From the NCBI GenBank assembly GCA_964195545.1, contig CAXMQQ010000002.1, positions 1 to 47,753 of the forward strand: a stretch of 47,753 bases of DNA. Direction: 5' to 3'. Below the pieces are notes generated by a model. The model had not been told where the DNA came from and did no database searches. It saw only the letters and a program-made list of their open reading frames with translations. The stretch comes from JAHEEL01 sp964195545 (GTDB lineage: Bacteria; Actinomycetota; Acidimicrobiia; Spongiisociales; UBA5794). A program made the position numbers and the translations under genes. Every line of letters begins with the position of its first letter. Within the stretch, counting starts at the first letter, position 1. This document shows, piece after piece, positions 24,228 through 33,633 of the stretch.

Positions 24228-26849
24228 ATGGATACCAACGAGATTCGCCGAACATTCCTGGATTTCTTCGCTGAGCGCGACCACACGGTTGTGCCGTCGG
24301 CGTCGCTGATCCCGATCGACCCCACCCTGCTGCTCACCAACGCCGGCATGGTGCCGTTCAAACCGTACATGCTCGGCGAGGAGACGCCGCCCTACTTGCG
24401 CGCCGCCACCGTCCAGAAGATCGCACGGACGATCGATATCGACATCGTCGGCACCACGGCCCGTCACATCACCTTCTTCGAGATGCTCGGGAACTTCTCC
24501 TTCGGTGACTACTTCAAGGAGAAGGCGATTCCGTGGGCGTACGACCTGGTCACCGAGGGTTTCGGGATCGATCCGGACCGTCTCTGGTACACGGTGCATC
24601 TCTCCGACGACGAAGCGGCCGAGATCTGGATCGACGGAGTCGGCGTGCCCGCTGATCGGGTACAGCGCCTCGACAAAGACAACTTCTGGCAGATGGGTGT
24701 CCCCGGCCCGTGCGGACCTTCGTCCGAGATCTTCTTCGACAAGGGCGCAGAGTACGGCCAGACCGGCGGGCCTGCTGTCGATGACGAGCGGCACGTCGAA
24801 CTATGGAACCTCGTGTTCATGCAGAGCATCCAGGACAAGCCGTACCACGTGATCGGTGACCTTCCGGCGAAGAACATCGACACCGGGGCCGGCCTCGAAC
24901 GCATCGCAACCATCCTCCAGGGCGTCGACACGATCTTCGAAACCGACGTACTCCGTCCGATCGTCGCCACCGCAGAAGGAGCGACCGGCGAGACATACGG
25001 TTACTCCGAGCGGACCGACGTCTCCCTCAGGATCATGGCGGACCACGGCCGGGCGGTGACTTTCCTCATTGGCGACAAGGTCGTTCCATCGAACGAAGGC
25101 CGGGGCTACGTGCTCAGGCGCCTCATCCGTCGGGCAGTGAGGCACGCCTCTCTGCTCGGTGCCGAGGATCTGATCATGCCCAAGCTCGTGGACTCAACGA
25201 TCGATGTGATGAGCGACGCGTACCCAGAACTCGTCGAGAAGCAGGGCGAGATCGTCGAGATGGTCACTCGCGAGGAGGAACAGTTCCGGCGGACGCTGCG
25301 ATCCGGGCACCAACTGCTCGATGATGAACTGCGGACGCTCGAGCCCGGATCCATGCTCTCAGGAGAGACCGCGTTCAAGCTCCACGACACCTTCGGCTTT
25401 CCAAAGGAACTTACCGAGGAGATCGTGTCTGAACGCGGTTTCCAGGTCGATCTGGCAGAATTCAACTCCATGATGGACTCTCAACGAGAGCGTGCACGTG
25501 CCGCGTTCAAGGGCATTGATACAGCTGCGAAGGCCGATGCCTATCGCACGCTCCTCAGTGGCGTCGATCACACAGACTTCATCGGATACGACCTTGAAGA
25601 GGGTGTCGGTCGAATCCTGTCGATCGTTGCTGAAGGCGAGACCGTCGAACTGGCCGGAGAGGGCCGTGAGGTTGAGATCTTCCTCGACCGCACGCCGTTC
25701 TACGCCGAGTCCGGAGGCCAGGTTGGCGACTCCGGAACGATCGTCACGCCGACGGGATCGGTGAAGGTCGAAGATACACAGTTCGCTGTCCCGGGTCTCC
25801 ACGGCCACCGTGGTGTCGTGACGTCGGGTTCCGTCCATGCGGGCCAGGACACCACACTGTCGATCGACCATGAGCGTCGGGAACGCATCAGGAAGAACCA
25901 CACCGGCACCCACATTCTCCACTGGGCGTTGAGAGAAGTCGTCGGTGAGCACGTGCACCAGGCCGGATCACTGGTTTCGGCTGGGCGCCTGCGATTCGAC
26001 TTCAGCCACTACCAAGGAATGAGCCAGGAAGAACTGCGCGAAGTCGAGCTCGCAGCCAACCAGCGGGTTATCGAGAATGCCGCCGTCACGACTGTCGAGA
26101 CGTCGAAGGCCGACGCCGAGAAGATGGGCGCGATTGCGTTCTTCGGCGACAAGTACGGCGAAGAGGTGCGCGTAGTTCGGGCAGGCGACTTCTCGACCGA
26201 ATTCTGCGGGGGGACTCACGTTCCGACGACCGGACAGATCGGACCACTGATCCTGGTGACCGAGGGTTCGGTGGCCGCAAACACACGGCGGATCGATGCC
26301 CTCACGGGTACAGCCGGGTACGAGCACCTTGCGGCTCTGCGCACTGACCTTGAACGCACAGCATCGGCGCTCGGTGCTCAGCCGGGGCGGATCGTTGAGG
26401 CTGCGGAGGCTCTCTCGCTGCGAGCCAAGGAGCAGGAAGAGCGCGTCGAGGAATTCGAGCAGCAATCCCGCTCGGCCGCAGCGAAGGACCTGCTCGGTGA
26501 AGTCGAAGAACACAGTGGCAAGAACTTGCTTGTCGTTCGTCAGGAACGTCTCAGCGGTGATGCGCTGCGAGCCCTCGCGTTCCAGATTCGAGACCGGCTC
26601 GGAAGTGGCATCGGAGTCTTGGGATCGACTACGGACGGTAAGGGAGCGCTCATCGCGTTCGTCTCGGACGACCTTGTCGCTGAGGGACTCTCTGCCGGTG
26701 ACGTCATTGCCGACGCGGCGAAGCTCCTGGGCGGCGGCGGGAGCCGCGACCCGCGCCTCGCTCAGGCCGGTGGACCGAACGGAGACCGACTCGACGACGC
26801 CCTCGAGGTGGCTCGCAGCGCGGCGAGAGCAGCGGTCGTAGCATCGTGA
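24228..26849 (+). CDS. alaS: Alanyl-tRNA synthetase
   Basis: Class II synthetase that charges and proofreads tRNA-Ala. The catalytic core begins IRRTFLDFFAERDHTVVPS and holds the FEMLGNFSFGDYFKE motif. The editing domain retains its zinc/active-site residues HTGTH near residue 560 and CGGTH near 661. A coiled stretch (ALSLRAKEQEERVEEFEQQ) leads to the C-Ala domain, ending GGGGSRDPRLAQAGG. The 873-residue length is full size. The ATG at 24228 lacks a ribosome-binding site and is preceded by a leaderless-type -10. The stop overlaps ruvX as GTGA. Confidence 0.96.
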   Translation: MDTNEIRRTFLDFFAERDHTVVPSASLIPIDPTLLLTNAGMVPFKPYMLGEETPPYLRAATVQKIARTIDIDIVGTTARHITFFEMLGNFSFGDYFKEKAIPWAYDLVTEGFGIDPDRLWYTVHLSDDEAAEIWIDGVGVPADRVQRLDKDNFWQMGVPGPCGPSSEIFFDKGAEYGQTGGPAVDDERHVELWNLVFMQSIQDKPYHVIGDLPAKNIDTGAGLERIATILQGVDTIFETDVLRPIVATAEGATGETYGYSERTDVSLRIMADHGRAVTFLIGDKVVPSNEGRGYVLRRLIRRAVRHASLLGAEDLIMPKLVDSTIDVMSDAYPELVEKQGEIVEMVTREEEQFRRTLRSGHQLLDDELRTLEPGSMLSGETAFKLHDTFGFPKELTEEIVSERGFQVDLAEFNSMMDSQRERARAAFKGIDTAAKADAYRTLLSGVDHTDFIGYDLEEGVGRILSIVAEGETVELAGEGREVEIFLDRTPFYAESGGQVGDSGTIVTPTGSVKVEDTQFAVPGLHGHRGVVTSGSVHAGQDTTLSIDHERRERIRKNHTGTHILHWALREVVGEHVHQAGSLVSAGRLRFDFSHYQGMSQEELREVELAANQRVIENAAVTTVETSKADAEKMGAIAFFGDKYGEEVRVVRAGDFSTEFCGGTHVPTTGQIGPLILVTEGSVAANTRRIDALTGTAGYEHLAALRTDLERTASALGAQPGRIVEAAEALSLRAKEQEERVEEFEQQSRSAAAKDLLGEVEEHSGKNLLVVRQERLSGDALRALAFQIRDRLGSGIGVLGSTTDGKGALIAFVSDDLVAEGLSAGDVIADAAKLLGGGGSRDPRLAQAGGPNGDRLDDALEVARSAARAAVVAS

Positions 26850-27292
26850 CACGGATCCTCGGGCTCGACCCGGGGGAGCGGCGCGTCGGCGTCGCGCTAT
26901 CAGACCCCACCGGTACCATTGCGTCACCGCATTCTGTCATCGACCGGAGGTCGGTGGAACTCACCGGTGCCGTGCGTGCATTGTGTGAGGAACACAGCGT
27001 CGAACTGATTGTGGTCGGACTCCCGACGGGTCTTTCAGGACTCGAAGGACCCTCTGCGAAGGCGGCACGGGTAGTCGGATCGGAAGTCGAAGCGGCAACC
27101 GGCCTCCCCGTGGAATACCAGGACGAGCGGTTCACCACCGTGACGGCGGAGGCCGCTCTGCTCGAAGGCGGAGTGCGGCGAGCAAAGCGCCGTGACGTCC
27201 GAGACAAGGTGGCGGCCGCCGTGATTCTCCAAACCTATCTCGATCGCGAGGACCTCTCGGGTGACCGAACCAGCAGCACCGATACCGACTGA
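26846..27292 (+). CDS. ruvX: RuvX/YqgF-family RNase H-fold protein, putative pre-16S rRNA nuclease
   Basis: Small RNase H-fold nuclease implicated in 16S rRNA 5'-end maturation, once called a Holliday-junction resolvase. The start ILGLDPGERRVGVALSD carries the first catalytic Asp; VVGLPTGLSG and YQDERFTTVTAEAALLEGG are family signatures, and a late Asp lies in RRDVRDKVAAAVILQ. The 148-residue length is normal. The GTG at 26846 overlaps the alaS stop; the 3' end overlaps mltG by 32 bases. The alaS-ruvX-mltG-aroE order is conserved in actinobacteria. Confidence 0.93.
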   Translation: MTRILGLDPGERRVGVALSDPTGTIASPHSVIDRRSVELTGAVRALCEEHSVELIVVGLPTGLSGLEGPSAKAARVVGSEVEAATGLPVEYQDERFTTVTAEAALLEGGVRRAKRRDVRDKVAAAVILQTYLDREDLSGDRTSSTDTD

Positions 27293-28349
27293 AGGGCGAT
27301 GGAAGAAGCCACTGCTCATCGCGGTAGCTGTCGTCCTCGCCGTCGTGGTTCTGATCCTCATGGCCCGGTTGCTTGCATCGGCCGTGGCCGGCGATCAGGC
27401 TCTCAAGGTAGAGCCCGGCATTCCAGTCTCCGTCGAGATCCAGGCGGGCTTGTCAGCCCGTGACATTGCGGTGGCGATGGAGGAGGCCGGTGTCGTGCGG
27501 GCGGGCGACCTTCGAGACGTTGTGGAGACACAAGGCATCGCATCCCAGCTCCAGGCCGGCACCTATCACCTCGAAACGCTTATGACTCCGGAGGCCGTCG
27601 CCGAACGGCTTGTCACAGGTCCGGACAGCCCGACGGGATCCGGCATCATCGTCTACGAGGGCCACGACATTCGTCGCATCCTGGCGGGACTCGCCGCCGA
27701 GACTGGATATCCCGTCGAAGCCTTCGAAGAGGCGCTGACGAGTGGCGAGGTCACCTCGGAGCTCCTGCCGATGGAGGCGCCGGAGGGAGTCGACGCACTC
27801 ACGCTGTGGGAAGGACTGCTCTTCCCCGCCCGCTACGAAGTTCGTGAAGGAGCGACACCGGCAGAGATCCTCACGATCCTCGCCGATGAGACCGTCCGTC
27901 GCGTCGACACGATCGACTGGTCGCGTCTCGACGAACTAGGCATCACGCGCTACGAGGCTCTGATTGTCGCGTCACTGATTCAGAGGGAGGCCGGAGTCGA
28001 TGCCGACCGCCCTCTCATCGCATCGGTCGTCTACAACAGATTGGACCAGGGCATACCGCTCCAGATCGATGCAACGGTCGTCTACGCCCTCGGCGAGAGT
28101 CCGGGGCGGGTCCTTGCAGAGCATCTCGAGATCGAGTCGCCGTGGAATACGTATCGCATCAAGGGTCTGCCGCCGACACCGATCGGAACGGCGCAGGTGG
28201 AATCGATCGAAGCGGCAGCTGCTCCGGCCGAGAGCGACTATCTGTTCTATGTGCTCGTGTCGCCCGATGGTCGCCACGGCTTCTCCGAGACCTATGAGGA
28301 GCACAAGGAGAAGATCGCCCAGGCAAAGCAAGACGGGGTGCTCCCATGA
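27261..28349 (+). CDS. mltG: Endolytic murein transglycosylase MltG (YceG)
   Basis: Membrane-anchored enzyme that cleaves nascent peptidoglycan and sets glycan strand length. One membrane helix spans about residues 15-38 (LLIAVAVVLAVVVLILMARLL), with the rest outside the membrane. The catalytic Glu lies in SLIQREAG near residue 242, followed by ASVVYNRLDQGIPLQIDATVVYALG. The SPWNTYRIKGLPPTPI block near residue 295 is the family hallmark. The 362-residue length is typical. The start is GTG at 27261 with GAGG 9 bases upstream, inside ruvX. It overlaps aroE as ATGA. Confidence 0.93.
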   Translation: MTEPAAPIPTEGRWKKPLLIAVAVVLAVVVLILMARLLASAVAGDQALKVEPGIPVSVEIQAGLSARDIAVAMEEAGVVRAGDLRDVVETQGIASQLQAGTYHLETLMTPEAVAERLVTGPDSPTGSGIIVYEGHDIRRILAGLAAETGYPVEAFEEALTSGEVTSELLPMEAPEGVDALTLWEGLLFPARYEVREGATPAEILTILADETVRRVDTIDWSRLDELGITRYEALIVASLIQREAGVDADRPLIASVVYNRLDQGIPLQIDATVVYALGESPGRVLAEHLEIESPWNTYRIKGLPPTPIGTAQVESIEAAAAPAESDYLFYVLVSPDGRHGFSETYEEHKEKIAQAKQDGVLP

Positions 28350-29110
28350 GACTCGTCCTCCTCGGTGACCCCGTCGAGCATTCACGCTCACCGGCCATCC
28401 AGAACGCCGCTCTCGAAGCAGCCGGCATCGAGGGCACGTACGTGGCACGTCGCGTGGACGCTGCAGGCATGGTGCTTGCCGTTGACGAGATTCGGTACGG
28501 CCGCCTCAATGGGGCGAACGTGACGATGCCCCACAAGCAACTGGCATTCGAGCTCGCCGACCGCGTCGCGGAAGTGGCCCTCCGATCGGGCGCCGTTAAC
28601 ACGCTGGTGCGGAGGGACGGAGAGGTCTGGGGTCACAACACCGACGTGGATGGAATCCAGGCCGTCTGGGCTGCCGCTGGTTTCCCGGTTGACGTTCCAG
28701 TCGTCATCCTGGGGACCGGGGGAGCGGCGGCGGGTGCGCTCGTTGCGGTGGCCGACAGGACCATCGTGATCTCCGGCCGACGGGCCGAAGCTGCCGCCGC
28801 TCTGCTTTCACGGGTGCGTATCGATGGCACGGTCATCCCTTGGGGCGACGGTGTTGCTGGTGCCGTGGTGGTCAACGCAACACCACTCGGCATGAAGGGC
28901 GATTCGATCCCTGATGACATACTTGCCGGAGCCTCTGGCTTCTTCGACCTGACGTACGGACCTGATGAGTCCCCGTCGGTGACGAAGGCGCGCAGACTGG
29001 GATTCCCGGTCGCCGACGGCCGTGACATGCTCATAGCCCAGGCCGCGGCCGCCTTCGAGATCTGGACGGGCGAGCCTGCGCCGACCGATGTGATGCATAC
29101 AGCCTTCTGA
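28346..29110 (+). CDS. aroE: Shikimate dehydrogenase
   Basis: NADPH-dependent reduction of 3-dehydroshikimate in aromatic amino acid synthesis. The shikimate-binding S-x-S motif (EHSRSPAIQ), catalytic Lys in NVTMPHK near residue 63, NTD near 99 (HNTDVDGI) and the nucleotide loop GTGGAAAGAL are all present. The 254-residue length is slightly short but acceptable. The ATG overlaps the mltG stop (ATGA). aroC, aroK and aroB follow after one unrelated gene, so four shikimate-pathway genes are grouped here. Confidence 0.94.
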   Translation: MRLVLLGDPVEHSRSPAIQNAALEAAGIEGTYVARRVDAAGMVLAVDEIRYGRLNGANVTMPHKQLAFELADRVAEVALRSGAVNTLVRRDGEVWGHNTDVDGIQAVWAAAGFPVDVPVVILGTGGAAAGALVAVADRTIVISGRRAEAAAALLSRVRIDGTVIPWGDGVAGAVVVNATPLGMKGDSIPDDILAGASGFFDLTYGPDESPSVTKARRLGFPVADGRDMLIAQAAAAFEIWTGEPAPTDVMHTAF

Positions 29111-29270
29111 TGTGTGCGGCGATCGGTTCGTGATCAGAGGACCCCCGGTGGTGCGTTGTGCGCCATCGATCGACCCGACATCAACCGGCTGTACGGAGTT
29201 CTTGCCGACTCGATGGGCCTCGAGGATTCCACTACCGCCGATGATGATGGGCGTGCGACCAAGAAGCGGA

Positions 29271-29276
29271 TAGGCT
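29271..29276 (+). promoter_or_regulatory. -10 hexamer of the prepilin peptidase gene, leaderless type
   Basis: TAGGCT lies 8 bases before the ATG at 29285. This matches the spacing seen at ruvC, queA, alaS, def and rpe. Confidence 0.4.
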
Positions 29277-29284
29277 CCTCGCCG

Positions 29285-29938
29285 ATGCTCTCTCTGCTGT
29301 TGGTCCCGCTTGGTCTCGTTGTTGGCGTGCTTGCCGAGCGAGTCGCAACCGATCGATCGTTCGAATCGATCGTGGAGAAGCCCGGACGCACTCCGTACGT
29401 CGCTGCCGTCACGGCCGCGCTCTTCCCTTTCACCGCGATACTGGTCGGGATCGACTGGGTGCTGCCCTCCTACTTGTGGTTCGTCGCTGTGACCGTGACG
29501 TTGACCCTCACCGACCTCGACGAGAAGCTCATCCCGAACCGGATCCTCTTCCCCGGCACGGTCGTTGGGGCTGTACTGCTCACCGTTGGAGCCCTCATCG
29601 AGAGCGGACCCTTGCTCAGGGCGTTCGGCGGCGGTGCGATCTACTTCCTGGTGCTCCTCGTTGTCGCCCTCGCCGCAAGAGGCGCATTCGGTTTCGGGGA
29701 CGTCAAACTGGCCTTCCTCCTCGGACTGTTCACGGCGTACCGATCGTGGGAGACGTTGATCGTGGCCGTGTTCGCCGCGTTCCTCCTCGGGGGAGTGGTT
29801 TCCCTCGTCATCATCGTGTTCCGCCTCAAGGATCGGAAGGATTCGATCCCCTTCGGTCCGTACCTCGTCGGCGGGGCCTACATCGCGATCGCTTGGGGTG
29901 CGACGATCGCGTCCTGGTATTTGGATACCGGAACGTGA
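29285..29938 (+). CDS. A24-family prepilin peptidase
   Basis: Multi-span membrane aspartyl protease that cleaves the leader of type IV pilin-like proteins. Both catalytic Asp motifs are present: TDLDEKLIPN (Asp77) and GFGDVKLA (GxGD) near residue 140, set between membrane helices. At 217 residues it lacks the N-terminal Cys-rich methylase domain of PilD, like many Gram-positive members. I start at ATG 29285 because a TAGGCT -10 lies 8 bases upstream. The frame opens at 29114, and an ATG near 29213 would add a charged N-terminus without membrane character. No pilin or pilus ATPase gene is nearby. Confidence 0.85.
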   Translation: MLSLLLVPLGLVVGVLAERVATDRSFESIVEKPGRTPYVAAVTAALFPFTAILVGIDWVLPSYLWFVAVTVTLTLTDLDEKLIPNRILFPGTVVGAVLLTVGALIESGPLLRAFGGGAIYFLVLLVVALAARGAFGFGDVKLAFLLGLFTAYRSWETLIVAVFAAFLLGGVVSLVIIVFRLKDRKDSIPFGPYLVGGAYIAIAWGATIASWYLDTGT

Positions 29939-29969
29939 CAACGCCGCGTACCCCTGCCACGATGTCCCA

Positions 29970-31118
29970 ATGATTCGATTCCTCACCGCCGGTGAGTCTC
30001 ACGGACCGGCGCTCACGGCCATCGTCGAAGGAGCACCGGCCGGCCTCGCCGTCGAGGCCGAGGGCCTCGCAGAAGAACTGGCGCGCCGGCGACTCGGCCA
30101 CGGGCGCGGACCCCGAATGCGCCTCGAGCGAGACGAGATCGAGATCCTCGGCGGCATTCGATTCGGTCGAACGCTCGGTGGCCCGATTTCCGTGTTGATT
30201 CGCAACACCGAATGGGAGCGTTGGTCGGAGGAGATGTCTCCTGGCGAAGGCTCGTCCAGGCGCGTCATGACCTCACCACGTCCCGGCCATGCGGACCTCC
30301 CTGGGATGATGAAGTACGACACCCACGATGCGAGGGACATTCTGGAGCGTGCTTCGGCTCGAGAGACTGCCGCCCGCACGGTCGCCGGCTATGTCTCGAA
30401 GATGTTGCTCGCGGAGGTGGGTGTCACTGTTCTGAGTCACGTCGTCCAAATCGGTTCCGTCGTTTCCGATTCCGGTGTCCCGGAGTCCGGCGATCTGGCG
30501 CGGATCGATGCTTCGCCTGTGCGGTGCAATGACGCGGAGAGCGAGCAGGCGATGGTCGCTGCGGTCGACGAGGCCAAGAAGGAACGAGACACGCTCGGAG
30601 GGGTCGTTGAGGTCCTTGCGTTCGGGGTCCCGGTCGGCATTGGTAGCCATGTCCATTGGGACCGCAGACTCGACACGACGATCGCTGCCGCTCTCATGTC
30701 GATTCAGGGGATCAAGGGTGTTGAGATCGGCGATGGATTCGCATCGGCAGGTCGGCTCGGCTCACTTGCACACGACGAGATTCGCCCGGTCGGAGGGGTC
30801 TACGAACGGGAGACCAACCGTGCCGGCGGCATCGAAGGTGGCATCAGCAACGGCAATGTGATCCGGAGTCGGGCGGCCATGAAACCGATCTCGACGCTCA
30901 TGCGGCCGCTAGCGACCGTCGATGTGACCACCGGCGAAGTGTCCGTGGCGTTTCGCGAAAGAAGCGACGTGTGCGCGGTGCCTGCCGCCGGTGTCGTCGC
31001 AGAGCAGATGGTCGCGATCTCGATCGCCGGAGAAATGCAACGGGTTTACGGGGGAGACACGGTCGGTGCCTTCGTGGACGCCGACGCGGCGCATCGGCGA
31101 CGCCTCGCTGAGTTCTGA
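29970..31118 (+). CDS. aroC: Chorismate synthase
   Basis: FMN-dependent last step of the shikimate pathway, EPSP to chorismate. Family signatures are clear: FLTAGESHGPALTAIVEG at the N-terminus, RRLGHGRGPRM, the RPGHADLPGMMKY block, and NRAGGIEGGISNG. The 382-residue length is normal. ATG 29970 begins at the conserved MIRFLTAGESHGP; an upstream in-frame extension lies partly in the previous gene and has no homology. The stop overlaps aroK by one base (TGATG). Confidence 0.96.
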   Translation: MIRFLTAGESHGPALTAIVEGAPAGLAVEAEGLAEELARRRLGHGRGPRMRLERDEIEILGGIRFGRTLGGPISVLIRNTEWERWSEEMSPGEGSSRRVMTSPRPGHADLPGMMKYDTHDARDILERASARETAARTVAGYVSKMLLAEVGVTVLSHVVQIGSVVSDSGVPESGDLARIDASPVRCNDAESEQAMVAAVDEAKKERDTLGGVVEVLAFGVPVGIGSHVHWDRRLDTTIAAALMSIQGIKGVEIGDGFASAGRLGSLAHDEIRPVGGVYERETNRAGGIEGGISNGNVIRSRAAMKPISTLMRPLATVDVTTGEVSVAFRERSDVCAVPAAGVVAEQMVAISIAGEMQRVYGGDTVGAFVDADAAHRRRLAEF

Positions 31119-31621
31119 TGAGACATGTCTGGTTGATCGGCATGATGGGAAGTGGAAAGACGAGCGTCGGCCGGGCGGTCGCTGATCATCTTGAACTCCC
31201 GTTCTACGACACGGATGCCACGTTGGCGGTCAACGCCGGGATGACGATCGCCGAGATCTTCGAACGCTTCGGGGAGTCTCGCTTCCGCGAACTCGAGACC
31301 ATGGCGGTGCGGGCGATCGCCTCCCAGGATGATGGTGTCGTCTCTACCGGGGGAGGTGTTGTACTCGACGTGTCGAACGTCGAAGTCATGCGTGCGAACG
31401 GAAGAACCGTTCTGCTCGACGTCGATGCCGATACGATCGTGGGTCGGGTGGGTGCCGCCGCCGGCCGTCCGATGGTATCTGCAGACCCGGAGTTCCGCCT
31501 ACGGGACATCGCCGAGTCTCGAGAGGACCGCTACCGCTGGGCGGCCGACATCGTCGTTGATGGGGTCGGGTCGGTGGAAGAGGTCGCTCATCGTGTGGAG
31601 GCAGCATGCAACGCGTCGTGA
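31118..31621 (+). CDS. aroK: Shikimate kinase
   Basis: Phosphorylates shikimate at the 3-hydroxyl. The P-loop GMMGSGKTS (residues 8-16), shikimate-binding Asp in FYDTDATLA near 32, the ESRFRELE segment and the STGGGVVL motif are all visible. The LID region is RPMVSADPEFRLRDIAESREDRYR. The 167-residue length is standard. The ATG shares one base with the aroC stop, and the 3' end overlaps aroB by 16 bases. Confidence 0.95.
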   Translation: MRHVWLIGMMGSGKTSVGRAVADHLELPFYDTDATLAVNAGMTIAEIFERFGESRFRELETMAVRAIASQDDGVVSTGGGVVLDVSNVEVMRANGRTVLLDVDADTIVGRVGAAAGRPMVSADPEFRLRDIAESREDRYRWAADIVVDGVGSVEEVAHRVEAACNAS

Positions 31622-32655
31622 TAACCGAGGGCGATGTGCCGGTTTCTGAGATCGTGATCGCCGATGGCGTCCTCGCGGAAGCGGCGGACTATCTGCCGCA
31701 GAGGGAAGATCGTCGCCGTGTGGCGATCGTGACACAACCGAGCGTCCGTCTGCTGGCTGATTCGGTCGCTCGGTCGATCATCGCTGGCGGTGTCGACGCC
31801 TCGGTCATCGTCCTGCCTGACGGCGAGAGTGCCAAGACGCTCGCGACCGTCGAGGACGCTGCTCTTGAACTGAACCGTCTCGGCCTCACGCGCTCCGATA
31901 CCGTCGTCGGCGTGGGTGGAGGTGCAGCAACGGATGCCGCGGGGTTCGTTGCCGCAACGTACCTGCGCGGTGTTGAGTGTGTCCTTGCACCGACGACACT
32001 GCTCGGCGCCGTGGACGCGGCGGTGGGCGGGAAGACCGGTGTCAACGTGGGAGGGAAGAACCTTGTTGGCGTGTTCCGTCAACCGGCGCGCGTTCTCGTC
32101 GACATCGACGTACTCGAGTCACTTCCGATGGACCTGCGGAGACAAGGTACTGCCGAGGCGCTCAAGACAGGATTCATCGGGGACCTTGAGCTCGTCGAGT
32201 TGTACCGGCGACACGGCATCGAAGCGCCTCTCGACGAAGTCGTGGGACGAGCCATCGGCGTCAAGGCACAGGTCGTCTCAGAGGACTTCCGCGAAGGCGG
32301 AGTGCGCGCCTTTCTCAACTACGGGCACACGGCTGGGCACGCGGTCGAAGTTGCAGCCGGGATCAGCCACGGTGAGGCCGTGGCGATCGGAATGGTCGCA
32401 GCGGGCCTGGTGGGGGAGCGGACGGCCGGATTCGAGCGTCGCCTGGAACAGAAAGACCTGATCGCATCCCTCGGTCTCCCCACTCGGTCGCCAGATGTGA
32501 ACATGCCCGAGATCGAGCGACTCATGGCTCTCGACAAGAAGAGAGACACCGGCGGAATCCGATTCGTCGTTCTCGAGGACTTCGGCGTTCCCCGAGTCGT
32601 ACATCCCGACAACGCTACCGTACGGGCCTCGCTGCACGCCATCGGCATCGATTGA
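31606..32655 (+). CDS. aroB: 3-Dehydroquinate synthase
   Basis: NAD- and metal-dependent second step of the shikimate pathway. The nucleotide-binding GVGGGAATDAAGF, the PTTLLGAVDAAVGGKTGVN block with its GGKNLVG continuation, and the metal-binding Glu/His residues (QGTAEALKTG, NYGHTAGHAVE, SHGEAVAIGM) are intact. The 349-residue length is typical. The ATG lies inside the aroK 3' end, with GGAGG at 31597-31601. The efp gene follows after 19 bases. Confidence 0.95.
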   Translation: MQRVVITEGDVPVSEIVIADGVLAEAADYLPQREDRRRVAIVTQPSVRLLADSVARSIIAGGVDASVIVLPDGESAKTLATVEDAALELNRLGLTRSDTVVGVGGGAATDAAGFVAATYLRGVECVLAPTTLLGAVDAAVGGKTGVNVGGKNLVGVFRQPARVLVDIDVLESLPMDLRRQGTAEALKTGFIGDLELVELYRRHGIEAPLDEVVGRAIGVKAQVVSEDFREGGVRAFLNYGHTAGHAVEVAAGISHGEAVAIGMVAAGLVGERTAGFERRLEQKDLIASLGLPTRSPDVNMPEIERLMALDKKRDTGGIRFVVLEDFGVPRVVHPDNATVRASLHAIGID

Positions 32656-32674
32656 AGACGAGGAGCCCCCACCG

Positions 32675-33235
32675 ATGATCTCGACGAACGACGTCAAACC
32701 AGGCATGTCCCTGAACCTCCCTGAGGGACTGTTCCAGGTTGTCGACTATCAGCATGTGAAGCCGGGCAAGGGCAAGGCATTCGTCCGGATGAAGCTCAAG
32801 AACCAGATTACGGGCGCCGTAATCGATCGAACATTTCGGGCCGGTGAGAACGTACCGAAGGCCATTATCGATCGCCGCGACTTCCAGTACCTCTTTCGCG
32901 ATGACATGGGTTTCACGTTCATGGACGGTGAGACGTACGAGCAGATCTCCCTGTCAGAGGAGGCCGTTGGGAATGCTGCTTCGTACATTGCCGACGGGAT
33001 GACGGTTCGTCTGTCCATTTACGAAGACAGACCGATTGGCATCGAGCTCGGTGCCGCGGTAGAACTCGAGGTCACGCAGGCCGAACCAGGAGTCAAAGGC
33101 GACCGTGTGTCGGGTGCGACCAAACCGGTCACACTCTCGACCGGACTCGTCGTCCAGGTGCCATTGTTCGTTGACGTCGGTGACGTCTTGAAGGTCGACA
33201 CCCGGACCGGGAACTACATCACACGGGTGACGTGA
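32675..33235 (+). CDS. efp: Translation elongation factor P
   Basis: Relieves ribosome stalling at polyproline. Three beta-barrel domains are expected. The domain I loop KPGKGKAFVRMKLKN carries the Lys at the position that is modified in some bacteria. The domain III end GDVLKVDTRTGNYITRV is diagnostic. The 186-residue length is normal. The ATG at 32675 has GAGGAG at 32660-32665. No modification enzyme (epmA, earP or ymfI type) is seen in the window. The stop overlaps nusB as GTGA. Confidence 0.96.
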   Translation: MISTNDVKPGMSLNLPEGLFQVVDYQHVKPGKGKAFVRMKLKNQITGAVIDRTFRAGENVPKAIIDRRDFQYLFRDDMGFTFMDGETYEQISLSEEAVGNAASYIADGMTVRLSIYEDRPIGIELGAAVELEVTQAEPGVKGDRVSGATKPVTLSTGLVVQVPLFVDVGDVLKVDTRTGNYITRVT

Positions 33236-33591
33236 GCAAGCAAGACGCACGTGAGCAGGCCCTCGGGCTGCTGTATGCCGTCGACCTCGGTCCGGCTTCT
33301 GATCCCGTGGAGCCGACCGGGCGAGCTGGACGCCTCGTCGCCGGTGTCCGAGAGCACCTCACGGAGATCGACGCTGAGATCGAAAAGCAATCGACGGGCT
33401 GGCGTATCTCACGCATGCCAGCGGTCGATAGGACGATCTTGCGAATCGCCGTGTACGAACTCAAGTACACCGATACCCCCGTCGGCGTGGTGGTCTCGGA
33501 GGCTGTCGAACTCGCGAAGACATACTCCACGGCGAAGTCGGGAAGCTTCGTGAACGGGGTCCTAGCCAGCTCGGCGACGAATCACAGCTGA
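33232..33591 (+). CDS. nusB: Transcription antitermination factor NusB
   Basis: Helical RNA-binding factor that joins NusE (S10) on boxA RNA during rRNA transcription. The N-terminal QDAREQALGLLYAVD and the C-terminal blocks PAVDRTILRIAVYEL, PVGVVVSEAVELAKTYST and SGSFVNGVLAS are typical. At 119 residues it is slightly short and ends soon after the last conserved helix. The GTG overlaps the efp stop. It is the last plus-strand gene of the aro-efp-nusB run; the next genes are on the minus strand. Confidence 0.93.
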   Translation: MSKQDAREQALGLLYAVDLGPASDPVEPTGRAGRLVAGVREHLTEIDAEIEKQSTGWRISRMPAVDRTILRIAVYELKYTDTPVGVVVSEAVELAKTYSTAKSGSFVNGVLASSATNHS

Positions 33592-33633
33592 GGCGTAGGC
33601 CGTCTGCGTGGATGAGACCGCGGCCGAGTTGCC

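Noticed and set aside
28808..29986. 392-codon minus-strand open frame
   Set aside because: It lies antisense to aroE and the prepilin peptidase. Its low-complexity charged product is the mirror of membrane helices, and it has no ribosome-binding site.
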